Shown here: piece after piece, positions 1 through 8,072 of the stretch
Position numbering within the stretch: the stretch's first letter is position 1
Layout of the letters: each line of letters starts with the position of its first letter
NCBI GenBank assembly: GCA_027578815.1
Contig: JANBTH010000584.1
Coordinates: forward strand, 1 to 14,372
Reading direction: 5' to 3'
DNA: 14,372 nt
Source: Coemansia sp. RSA 1804
Taxonomy: Eukaryota; Kickxellomycota; Kickxellomycetes; Kickxellales; Kickxellaceae
The notes under the pieces: model-generated
Database searches by the model: none
What the model saw: the letters and a program-made list of their open reading frames with translations, nothing else
What the model was told of the DNA's origin: nothing
Program-made: the position numbers and the translations under genes

Positions 1-14
1 GCAGCCCCGACATT

Positions 15-3000
15 ATGCTGGCTGGTGCCACAACGCTCTCTCCGGCCTCAGCGGCCAACCAGTCTGTGCGCACAGCCATTGCTGCCTCAACCACTACCAC
101 CACCAGTGCTACTTCCGCTGCCAGCGGCGGTGGTGGCAGCGGGATCGGCGCTTGGCTCTCTAGGTACTCTCTTCGCCCCACATCCAACACTGGTTCTCGT
201 GCTTCTGCAAATTCAACTGCTAGTTCTGCTGCCAGCGTTTCTACCATCAACACAGTCACCAGCTCCGAGTACGCCCGCCATTCCATCGACAACACCTTGG
301 CCAACATGCAGCTCACCACCACTCAGCAGCACTACTACTCTTCCCAGAACCAGTCTCAGAACCAGAACCAGAACCAGCAGGCGCTTGCAGCCGCAATCAC
401 AAACATCGAGCTCTGCGAGGCCTCAACCACGGCATCCAGCTCCTCGGCTGCTGGGCTCCGCAAGAGCAGCTCGCGCAACAAGCGCCATGTCGTGTACCGC
501 ATCCTTGTTTCTGGTCACGACGGCCAATGGTGGATTATGCGGCGCTACAGCGAGTTCCACGATCTTTTCAGCACCTTGAAAAAGAAGATACCGCAACCCA
601 CGTTCTCGTGCACAAGCGGAGTTTCTGCTGGCACTTCTGCCAGATGGAGCGATCTGTTCCCGACAAAGCGCTGGGGACTTCCTCCATCTATAGAGGTTGC
701 TGCCCAATGGACCGACCGGCTCAATGTTTTCTTACGCGCCATCACTGCAGACACCGGGATCTGCCAGAGCGAAGAAGTCCAAAGGTTCCTGTGCGAAGAC
801 CTGCCGACTCTGAAGACTCCAGCCTCGCTCTCGGTCATTGATCTTTCCGTCGCTGGAGCTGCATTGCCTGTTGCCAATGCCTCGACTGCTTCGATTATGT
901 TGCCGTCGTCGGCGTTGAGGATCCAGCTACCAGCAGACGGTAGTGCTTCAGCCTCTGTTGTAAGCATGGCTGTTCCATCGGAAGACGACCCCCGGCTGGC
1001 ACACAATCCCATGGTACGTGTTTCGATGCCTGTGCTTAAGGACAATACCCATGCGCTGGCAACCACGGCTGCGTTTAATGTTAACCAGGTCGTGACTCCA
1101 CCAACAAGCGGACCCAAAAGCATTTCCGACAACCAAGGAATGTTCCAGACCATCGTTCCGGCCACATCGGTGCCTGCGCAAGACAACCAGTCCGACGACG
1201 CATCTCCTATGGTTCCGCCGCGCCCAACCAAGCATCAGACGATGGAGAATCCAAAGTCGCCCTTTACTGCAGCACTTCTCGATGACGAGGTATCGTCCCA
1301 GGTCTTGCGCAAGGCGTCGGATTCGCTTTTGTATCTCAGCGCCGAAAAGCGACCCAACATGGAGCCACTCACAATGCGTAAGAAGTACGGACTGCGCGGT
1401 AACCTGCAGTACGTGAACCATGCATTTTCTGGAGACCAAGGACCAGATCCACGCGGCGACTCGATGGTTATTGACGAGGAAAGCGAGGACATTATGATGA
1501 GCTCTGGAGCCACACCCACTATCGCTGCTGCTGACAACAGCAGCGCGGTTAGCATTAACTTGCCGTCAAGCACAGCAAAACCCAACACATGGAACAGTCA
1601 GCATATCATAAAGCATCAGCAAACGCAATTAAACACGCAAACACAGCAGAGAGGCTCGCATAATAGTGAAGACGTGCCAATGTCGCCTGAATCTGTAAGG
1701 CGCAGTCCAACGCCGCCACCTCGCCCCTCATTGCATCTTGCCCAGCAAGGCTCCCGACTCCAGCTGGCTTCTCTTGCAGCACGTGGAAACATCCAAAAGG
1801 CGCAGCTTTTTCATAAGAATCCTGTACAGGTATCGGGCACGCCAGCAATGTCATCCAAGGGCGTGAACACCCTTATGAGTGCACTGGTCCCCGATCCACT
1901 ATACAGCGCACCGCCGACAGCTCAGCAGTTACACAACGACCCGGACGAAAACAGCACAGCACCTTTCGCAAAACAGACCGTTGGACTGGACGACTTTCAC
2001 CTTTTGAGCATTATCGGAAAAGGAAGTTACGGCCAGGTAATGCTTGCGCGTTACAAGGACACCGGTAAGGTCATGGCTATCAAGGTCATTTCAAAATCGA
2101 AACTACGTGGAAGACCAAACGAGATCAGACGCGTCATGTCCGAGCGCAAGGTTCTGGAACGCACTGTTGAGCACCCGTTCCTTGTTGGGCTCCAGTGCGC
2201 ATTCCAAACCAAGGAGAAACTGTTCTTCTGTCTGGACTATGTTAATGGCGGCGAGCTGTTTTTCCATCTCCAGCGCGAGCGCCGTTTCTCTGAAAACCGT
2301 GCGCGCTTCTACGCAGCAGAGATCACCTGCGCACTCGAATACTTGCATAGCATGGGCGTTGTATACCGCGATCTGAAGCCAGAGAACTGTCTTTTGGATG
2401 CGGATGGCCATGTAAAGATCGTTGACTTTGGGCTGGCAAAGGAGGTTGGGCCTGTCGTTTGGCGCACCGAGGGCTCGGCACTGTACTCTGTTGAAGAGGG
2501 CGGAAAGACTGGCACATTCTGCGGCACGCCCGAGTACCTGGCGCCCGAGGTTCTGCTCAGACAGAGGTACGGAAAGGAGGTTGACTGGTACTGCCTTGGC
2601 GCTGTTCTATACGAGATGCTGACTGGACTGCCGCCCTTCTACGACCAGGACAACAACACAATGTACAGACGCATACTCCACGAACCGCTTCGGTTCCCAT
2701 CTACGCTGCCGCCGCCTCTACGCGGAAACGGCGCGTATAACGACGGCAGCAGTAGCAATGGCGGCAACAACTCGGTTGGAAAGCTTGCACAGGACTTTAT
2801 TGTTCGCATCCTTGAGCGTGATCCGCAGAAGCGGCTTGGAAATGGCGTCTTTGGAACCGAGAATGTCAAACGGCACGTGTTTTTCCACGGCATCGACTGG
2901 GCCAAAATATACAGGCAAGAGTATGCGCCGCCGTTCGTGCCCAAGGTCAGCTCAATCTTTGATCTCAGCAACATCGACCCCGAGTTCCGCAATGAGCCCA

Positions 3001-3296
3001 TTCCAGAGTCCATTCTGGCCGAGGGTCACGTGGACATCATTGCCGAGGCGGCAGAGGCTGAGCGGCAGGCTGATCTGGCACTGCAGGCGCAGCTAATGGC
3101 GTTCCCGTCCCCGCTTAACACCCCCATGGCGATGTCTGGTGCCTTTTTCCAGCAGAACAGGATGACGGGTGTTAGCTCGCCGCCGCAGTCAGTCAGCTCT
3201 GGCGCCAGATCGCCGTATGCTGAACCAAACAACGGAGATGCCTTCCAAGGCTTTTCGTTCATGTCACCCCATGTCGGCTCAACGGATGACGCTTGA
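15..3296 (+). CDS. PX-domain AGC-family serine/threonine kinase (SGK/Ypk-like), 5' end possibly incomplete
   Basis: Predicted to phosphorylate Ser/Thr substrates after recruitment to phosphoinositide-bearing membranes. Residues 1-150 are Ser/Thr/Ala/Gln-rich. A PX domain spans about 130-265, with the RRYSEF phosphoinositide-binding motif at 176-181. A long disordered linker (about 270-655) carries SH3-type proline motifs (VPPRPTK, PTPPPRPS) and many SP/TP sites. The kinase domain starts near 661: glycine loop GKGSYGQV 668-675, lysine K690, YRDLKPEN with catalytic D786, DFG 804-806, activation loop TFCGTPEYLAPE with T834 as the PDK1-type site. The AGC tail ends in a hydrophobic motif, FQGFSF 1077-1082, whose S1081 is the expected TORC2-type site. 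Oddities are an activation segment about 14 residues longer than in SGK1 and a Gly/Ser/Asn insert at 903-923. No in-frame stop precedes the first ATG in the window, so the true start may lie upstream. Family assignment is firm; orthology (SGK3-like versus Ypk-like) is inferred. Confidence 0.93.
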   Translation: MLAGATTLSPASAANQSVRTAIAASTTTTTSATSAASGGGGSGIGAWLSRYSLRPTSNTGSRASANSTASSAASVSTINTVTSSEYARHSIDNTLANMQLTTTQQHYYSSQNQSQNQNQNQQALAAAITNIELCEASTTASSSSAAGLRKSSSRNKRHVVYRILVSGHDGQWWIMRRYSEFHDLFSTLKKKIPQPTFSCTSGVSAGTSARWSDLFPTKRWGLPPSIEVAAQWTDRLNVFLRAITADTGICQSEEVQRFLCEDLPTLKTPASLSVIDLSVAGAALPVANASTASIMLPSSALRIQLPADGSASASVVSMAVPSEDDPRLAHNPMVRVSMPVLKDNTHALATTAAFNVNQVVTPPTSGPKSISDNQGMFQTIVPATSVPAQDNQSDDASPMVPPRPTKHQTMENPKSPFTAALLDDEVSSQVLRKASDSLLYLSAEKRPNMEPLTMRKKYGLRGNLQYVNHAFSGDQGPDPRGDSMVIDEESEDIMMSSGATPTIAAADNSSAVSINLPSSTAKPNTWNSQHIIKHQQTQLNTQTQQRGSHNSEDVPMSPESVRRSPTPPPRPSLHLAQQGSRLQLASLAARGNIQKAQLFHKNPVQVSGTPAMSSKGVNTLMSALVPDPLYSAPPTAQQLHNDPDENSTAPFAKQTVGLDDFHLLSIIGKGSYGQVMLARYKDTGKVMAIKVISKSKLRGRPNEIRRVMSERKVLERTVEHPFLVGLQCAFQTKEKLFFCLDYVNGGELFFHLQRERRFSENRARFYAAEITCALEYLHSMGVVYRDLKPENCLLDADGHVKIVDFGLAKEVGPVVWRTEGSALYSVEEGGKTGTFCGTPEYLAPEVLLRQRYGKEVDWYCLGAVLYEMLTGLPPFYDQDNNTMYRRILHEPLRFPSTLPPPLRGNGAYNDGSSSNGGNNSVGKLAQDFIVRILERDPQKRLGNGVFGTENVKRHVFFHGIDWAKIYRQEYAPPFVPKVSSIFDLSNIDPEFRNEPIPESILAEGHVDIIAEAAEAERQADLALQAQLMAFPSPLNTPMAMSGAFFQQNRMTGVSSPPQSVSSGARSPYAEPNNGDAFQGFSFMSPHVGSTDDA
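345..380 (+). repeat. Hexanucleotide CAGAAC repeat encoding a Gln-Asn tract
   Basis: Six in-frame hexamers: CAGAAC, CAGTCT, three more CAGAAC, then CAGCAG. They encode a Q/N-rich stretch in the disordered N-terminal region of the PX kinase. A short repeat like this is prone to length change by slippage. Confidence 0.8.
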
Positions 3297-3642
3297 ATAT
3301 ATCATATATCATATTTATATAATTTTTTGTTTTATTATTTAATCCCCCTTTTTTCTTTTTTTTCACATATCTGTTATACACTTACCCCCCATCCCCCATT
3401 TTGACTGTTTGACATGTTCACTTTTGAGCAGTTGATTTTCATTGTATGCTACCATGGACCCATGTTTTTGCTCAAGAGATAAATTTTAGATAAATTTTTG
3501 AGTCGTGTCCACGAGGTCTGTCAAACAGGTTGGCAGGCGCAAGGATATTCGCAAAACAAAGCAATAGAATCACAGGTTCCTATTGTTATCACAGCATCAA
3601 TGAAAGCAACATGTTTGGTTGAAGAATCCAAAAAGACGCCTC
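3297..3642. other. Kinase 3' UTR and intergenic spacer, no gene seen
   Basis: Just after the kinase stop lies an AT-rich run with tandem TATATCA units (about 3297-3321), then T-rich and C-rich patches. This is plausible as the polyadenylation region of the kinase mRNA. The 60-75 codon frames here have no recognisable motif and I do not call them genes. Confidence 0.5.
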
Positions 3643-3666
3643 CCCTAAACCACATGTGTTTTAGGG
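3643..3666. promoter_or_regulatory. 24-bp near-perfect palindrome upstream of the P450 gene
   Basis: Arms CCCTAAA (3643-3649) and TTTAGGG (3660-3666) flank the self-complementary core CACATGTG (3651-3658), with a single mismatched pair (3650/3659). It lies about 190 bp upstream of the P450 start codon. Symmetry of this length suits a dimeric regulator site, but no known factor is assigned. A second small hairpin, AGGAG-TTT-CTCCT, lies at 3722-3734. Confidence 0.35.
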
Positions 3667-3803
3667 CCGCCAAGGTTTGATACGACATGTGTATGCTGGG
3701 CATGTTGAAAATAGATAAAAAAGGAGTTTCTCCTCCCTTGGCTCTCAACGCTGGCTGACTGTCAGTAAGCAGCTGCCGCTACTATTTTAGTTATTTATCT
3801 ATC

Positions 3804-3813
3804 TATATTTAAA
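3804..3813 (+). promoter_or_regulatory. TATA-like element of the P450 gene
   Basis: TATATTTAAA lies 43-52 bp upstream of the P450 ATG at 3857, preceded by short ATCT repeats. The distance would leave a leader of roughly 15-25 nt. It is called from motif and position only. Confidence 0.35.
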
Positions 3814-3856
3814 CTTTTAACTGTCTTTTGCTCGTTATTCTATTCTTTAATCAACA

Positions 3857-5443
3857 ATGTTGACAAGCGTTTTTGCCAGTGCTGTTGCTGCTTTCAACAG
3901 GGCATGTGCGCATATGTCTGAGCAAGGCATTGGTTTGTCAAGATTGGCAATGCTGTTTGCTCTTTGGTTGGTTGTATGCGCATTCAGACGCTCGTATCTG
4001 ACATCTCTGTGGATGGTGCCCGGTCCACTTTTAAACTCGTTTACCAACCTGCCACTGATGCTGAATATTATTTTTGGCAGGTACCATCGGTACACGGAGG
4101 AATTGCATGCGAAATATGGACCGATCGTCAGGGTTGGCTATAACAAAGTGTCGGTTAGCGATCCAGCGGAGCTCAAGCGAATCCTCTCCACGCATGACTT
4201 TCGAAAGGGCGAAATTTACAAAACAATGCGAACCCTACCCGGAACAACGTTCACTACCACCAACCCGAGCCTCAATAAGATCAGGCGAAGGCAGATGGGA
4301 AACTCGTACTCGCTACCTTCGGTCCGTCTTTACGAGGACAAGATCCTTGACCACGGCGTGCTTTCGCTTATTTCGCTATGGGACAGACAGATAGCGACGT
4401 CTCCGGACCAGAAAAAGACGCGAGTAAACTTTTATTATGACTTTCACGGCATGGCGTTTGACATTATTGGCGTGCTCGGATTTGGCAAGAGTTTTAATAT
4501 CCTTGCTACGGGGGACAGAAAGATGGTGGAATGCACGGGGAAAACAGTCAGTCTGGGCGCTTTTCGGGCAAGTGCGCCGTTTGGCGGGACGCTGGAAAAG
4601 ATATTTCGGGACTGGATAGTGGCACGCAAATACCTACGAGCAACAGCGGAAAAAACAATATTTCAGAGAAAACAAGAAAACGCAGAATCATTGACCAACA
4701 AACCAGGTGCCGCCAAACATGTGGATATTCTACAGAGGCTTATAGACGCTCGTGACCCGTTTACTGGGAAGCCCATTGAGGAAGTGGCCCTGAAGGCCGA
4801 GGTTCTGCTAATGGTTATTGCGGGCACAGATACCACAAGCAATACTCTGACGTGGATCATGCTCTGCCTACTGCGCCATCCAGTGGTCTATCAGAGACTA
4901 AAGAGCGATATTCGGGCAGCATTTCCAAGCAAGAGTGTCACGATTCGCCATGACATGGCCAGAAACACACTCCCGTATCTTACCGCTGTTATCTACGAGG
5001 CAATGAGACTATATCCCGCTGTAGCCGGATACATTCCTCGCTATGTCCCACAGCAGGGGGCACATCTAATGAACGGAGCGTACTTTTTGCCACAGGGCAC
5101 CGAGGTCTGCATATCGTTTTTTGCCAGCCATCGCAACAAGGACGTATGGAGCAGTCCCACCGATTTTAATCCAGAGCGCTTTATGGGCGCAGGAGCTGAA
5201 GAGCGCCTCAAGGATGTGTTGACGTTTAGTTCTGGTGTTCGCATCTGTGTTGGTCGTCATCTTGCAATGGCTGAGCTATACACGATAGTGGCAAATCTTA
5301 TTCTACAATATGACTTTAATTGCCCAGATACAAACGACGAATCCTGTGGATCCGTGGAGAATATCCCAGGAAGGTCTCTATTCAACCACAGACCCACGCA
5401 TCCAAATAGGGATTGCTGGGTGGAAGTTTCTCCAGCAGAGTAA
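3857..5443 (+). CDS. Cytochrome P450 monooxygenase (microsomal, class II type)
   Basis: Heme-thiolate monooxygenase, expected to insert one oxygen atom into a lipophilic substrate using electrons from a P450 reductase at the ER membrane. It has 528 residues, a normal fungal length. A hydrophobic membrane anchor lies at about 28-45, followed by the proline hinge VPGPLL. Diagnostic motifs are all intact: I-helix AGTDTTS 322-328 (oxygen activation), ExxR as E381-R384, PERF 439-442, and the heme-binding FSSGVRICVG 457-466 with axial ligand C464. The start ATG has A at -3, and the anchor follows directly from it. No biosynthetic neighbours (synthases, transferases, transporters of a cluster) are present, so the substrate cannot be inferred. 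Membership of the superfamily is certain; the CYP family number is not assignable by eye. Confidence 0.96.
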   Translation: MLTSVFASAVAAFNRACAHMSEQGIGLSRLAMLFALWLVVCAFRRSYLTSLWMVPGPLLNSFTNLPLMLNIIFGRYHRYTEELHAKYGPIVRVGYNKVSVSDPAELKRILSTHDFRKGEIYKTMRTLPGTTFTTTNPSLNKIRRRQMGNSYSLPSVRLYEDKILDHGVLSLISLWDRQIATSPDQKKTRVNFYYDFHGMAFDIIGVLGFGKSFNILATGDRKMVECTGKTVSLGAFRASAPFGGTLEKIFRDWIVARKYLRATAEKTIFQRKQENAESLTNKPGAAKHVDILQRLIDARDPFTGKPIEEVALKAEVLLMVIAGTDTTSNTLTWIMLCLLRHPVVYQRLKSDIRAAFPSKSVTIRHDMARNTLPYLTAVIYEAMRLYPAVAGYIPRYVPQQGAHLMNGAYFLPQGTEVCISFFASHRNKDVWSSPTDFNPERFMGAGAEERLKDVLTFSSGVRICVGRHLAMAELYTIVANLILQYDFNCPDTNDESCGSVENIPGRSLFNHRPTHPNRDCWVEVSPAE

Positions 5444-6198
5444 ACCAGTTCACCAGCCATGTATTCATTTTTCAAACTATTTATATATCCATTTATATAT
5501 TAGCATTTTTATGAGAAATTAATCAAGTCAAACATATCTAATTATTCAAATAATTAATCAAGAAAGAATTCAAAAGTCATTAGAAACGCGAGTGCGTAGA
5601 GGATACCAAGAAAGAAAAAGAAAGGTAAACGTGTTCGTGCTGGATAGCATAAACACAGATGTGCTCTGGCTTTGGCACTTGTATTAGATGGATACACCGC
5701 CGTTCAGCGTTTAAAAAGTGTACGCTATTGCAAGTTTTCTTGCTTGTAGAAAATATAGTGCTCTACATCAAGTAGCCCCAAACTATTTTATAGAGCACAC
5801 TGAATTATCCATTTCCACATGAAAAGGGGTGTTGCACATTAGGATAATTTGCAGCTTTAGTGTAGAAATGTCATGGAAATCTGCCATATTGCAATTTTTT
5901 AATAAAAATTCAGAGAAGGCTTTAATGTCGATAGAACCCCTTCCCCAAGAGAAGCCCAAAATTTTGAATTTTTTGAGTTGGGCCGTCGCATATTCAGAAG
6001 CCTGACAACACGTTTAACCACTTTGGTAATAATAGAAACACGGCTATCTCCCCACCAACCATCGCTGCACCGGCTCAATTTGGTCTTCTGCTTTTCTGCC
6101 TCCAGTCAGCGAAGAGAAGAAAGTGTGACTTTGCATCTGCAATCATTTCATATTTCTAGTAATATTGAAACCATGAATGTAGAAAACAAAGAGGGGGG
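5444..6198. other. AT-rich intergenic spacer between P450 and inositol monophosphatase genes
   Basis: No gene is recognised. Visible structure: an 11-bp direct repeat AATTAATCAAG at 5517-5527 and 5552-5562; an AT-only inverted repeat TAATTATT/AATAATTA at 5539-5556; a small hairpin GCAAG-TTTT-CTTGC at 5730-5743; and an 8-bp inverted repeat GTGCTCTA/TAGAGCAC at 5758-5765 and 5791-5798. The 115-codon frame from 5978 has no family features and runs through the downstream TATA box, so it is probably chance. Confidence 0.5.
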
Positions 6199-6206
6199 TA
6201 TATATA
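6199..6206 (+). promoter_or_regulatory. TATA box of the inositol monophosphatase gene
   Basis: TATATATA directly follows a G-rich run containing AGGGG, about 146 bp upstream of the ATG at 6352. Initiation 25-40 bp downstream would give a leader of about 110-120 nt, and I see no upstream ATG in that leader. The AGGGG resembles a yeast stress-response element, but one copy is weak evidence. Confidence 0.55.
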
Positions 6207-6351
6207 CAGCAAGATATGGTGGGCTATCCCTCCAATTTTTTCCTATCACCAATTACCATCAATTCTGCCCGCTTCTTTTTTGCGCTCCTCGTAATCAGTC
6301 CAGACACTTATCGATTGAGAAATAGTATCTTCACTTGCTGAATAGACAAAC

Positions 6352-7338
6352 ATGAGCACTGAACAACTGAAGGAGTATCTTACCACGGCTGTTGCCATTG
6401 CCAAAGAGGTTGGCCCGGCCTTCACGGATGGGTTCTGGCGCACGGGACGGTTTGCAGCAAGCAGCGATTTTGCATCAAGCGAAAAGATGGGGAACGGAGC
6501 GGACTGCGTGACGGAGGTGGACCGGTATATCGAGAAGACGATATTCTCGCGGATCCGCCAGATCTACCCCAAGCACAAGTTCGTAGGCGAGGAGACAACG
6601 GCAGAGAGCGGCGACGATTACATTGTGACTGACGAACCGACGTGGATTGTGGATCCCGTGGATGGGACAAACAACTTTGTGCACCATTTCCCGTACACCG
6701 GCGTCAGCATTGCTCTGGCCATCAACAAGGAACCGGTGATGGGAGTCATTTACCTGCCGGTCCTGGACGAGCTCTACACGGCAGCCCGGGGCCAGGGCGC
6801 CTTCATGAACGGCATGCCGCTCCCCATCATCCGCTCGCCAGCGCTCACCACTCCGTCATCGCTTGCCGACTGCATGATCCTATCCGAGCATGGACACACC
6901 CGCACGGAGGAGGTGATGGGGCCGCGTCTCGCCTCGTTCACCCGCCTGCTCCTCGACAAGAAGCTTGGCGGTGGGTGCGTGCAGAACCTGCGCATCACCG
7001 GTGCCACCTGCCCAGATCTGACGATGGTGGCCAAGGGCGTTGCCGATGTGTGCTGGGAGCTGGGTCCGCACGCCTGGGACTTTGCCGCAGGCGTTGTGAT
7101 CCTTACCGAGGCTGGCGGCGCCGTGTTTGACGGTGCTGGCTGGTGGGGCAAGAATATCCCCGAGGCCGAGCGCACTCCCAAGCCCCTGAACATCTGGAAC
7201 AGAAAGATACTTGCCATTCGCTATATCCCCGACCTCCCCAACCGCCCAGGAAGCGGACGCGAGATCCAGAAGAAGCTTGCCAAGGAGGTTCTGGAGATTG
7301 TTGGCGACCTCGAGTACGCCCCCGACGGCCTCCACTGA
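6352..7338 (+). CDS. INM1: Inositol-1-monophosphatase
   Basis: Mg2+-dependent, typically lithium-sensitive phosphatase that releases free myo-inositol from inositol monophosphate, the last step of inositol synthesis and of inositol-phosphate recycling; expected to be cytosolic. The protein has 328 residues, slightly above the usual 270-300. Metal-binding motifs are intact: GEET with E80/E81, the signature DPVDGTNNF with D101 and D104, and the C-terminal WDFAAG motif (W242, D243) followed by the AGG segment. The ATG has A at -3 and a TATA box 146 bp upstream. The gene converges on the CorA transporter gene, with 190 bp between the stops. Symbol follows the yeast family; whether it is closer to INM1 or INM2 cannot be told here, and related enzymes of the same fold (e.g. 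the QutG group) are a minor alternative. Confidence 0.93.
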   Translation: MSTEQLKEYLTTAVAIAKEVGPAFTDGFWRTGRFAASSDFASSEKMGNGADCVTEVDRYIEKTIFSRIRQIYPKHKFVGEETTAESGDDYIVTDEPTWIVDPVDGTNNFVHHFPYTGVSIALAINKEPVMGVIYLPVLDELYTAARGQGAFMNGMPLPIIRSPALTTPSSLADCMILSEHGHTRTEEVMGPRLASFTRLLLDKKLGGGCVQNLRITGATCPDLTMVAKGVADVCWELGPHAWDFAAGVVILTEAGGAVFDGAGWWGKNIPEAERTPKPLNIWNRKILAIRYIPDLPNRPGSGREIQKKLAKEVLEIVGDLEYAPDGLH

Positions 7339-7356
7339 TGTGTTTTTAGACTTTTT

Positions 7357-7395
7357 GCATGTACAGAATGGCGGTTAAGCAAAAGCTGTACATGC
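7357..7395 (+). terminator. 10-bp perfect stem-loop in the inositol monophosphatase 3' UTR
   Basis: GCATGTACAG (7357-7366) and CTGTACATGC (7386-7395) are exact reverse complements separated by 19 nt, beginning 18 nt after the stop codon. It sits between convergent genes, so both transcripts could carry it. It may act in 3'-end formation or mRNA stability; both arms also contain UGUA, the core of Puf-protein sites. The structure is seen directly; its function is inferred. Confidence 0.45.
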
Positions 7396-7510
7396 CAGTA
7401 TATTTTCTCTACCAACTTTTAGTAAACGTTTGACAAGATAGCTTTTTAACACTATTGATCAGATGGCGCAGCAAGAGTGAAATCTAAATAATCGTCGTTT
7501 TCTATAATGG

Positions 7511-7530
7511 ATCTATCTATCTACCTATCT
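7511..7530. repeat. ATCT tetranucleotide microsatellite
   Basis: About five ATCT-like units (one interrupted by ACCT) abut the stop codon of the CorA gene on the opposite strand, in its 3' UTR. A shorter ATCT run lies at about 3797-3806. Confidence 0.6.
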
Positions 7531-8040
7531 AGAATATCTTTTTAAACTTGGCCCACGTAATGACAGCGACGACAAAGGCCATGCATCCACCGAGAATAAG
7601 GAAGAACTCGCGCAAACTGCCGCTCTCCTGGCCTGGCACCTGTACATTCATGCCCCAGAGGCCAGTGACAACATTGAGTGGCACGAGAATGGCACCGATA
7701 ACAGTCCACCGACTAGCAAACACGTTGGTCTCAACTGTCGACTCTCCCAGCTCCAGCGACAGGCGAGCAAGGTAGTTGGAGTGGGCACGCGAAAGCACCA
7801 TGTCGCAGTGCGACGAGGATCCGATAAGCGATACCAGATGGTCGTAGACATCCGACAGGTAGCGCGCCACCTCATCGGATGTGACTGTGCCGCCGGACAT
7901 TTGGCCAGCAACCGCGCCTGGTCCCATCGATGCTGAGAAATTGACCAGATCCACCGTGCTCGGCCGGGTTGAGGATGGCGCCAGAGGAATCCGGTCCTTG
8001 ATTGGCATCGATCCTCCGGTGATATATGTTGGCCATGGTG

Positions 8041-8072
<32 letters not shown>

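Noticed and set aside
545..1231. 228-codon minus-strand frame inside the PX kinase gene
   Set aside because: Antisense shadow of a GC-rich coding region; the sense frame carries the PX motif and continues into an intact kinase.
5978..6325. 115-codon open frame upstream of the inositol monophosphatase
   Set aside because: It reads through the TATA box of the next gene, has no recognisable domain and has composition typical of AT-rich spacer.
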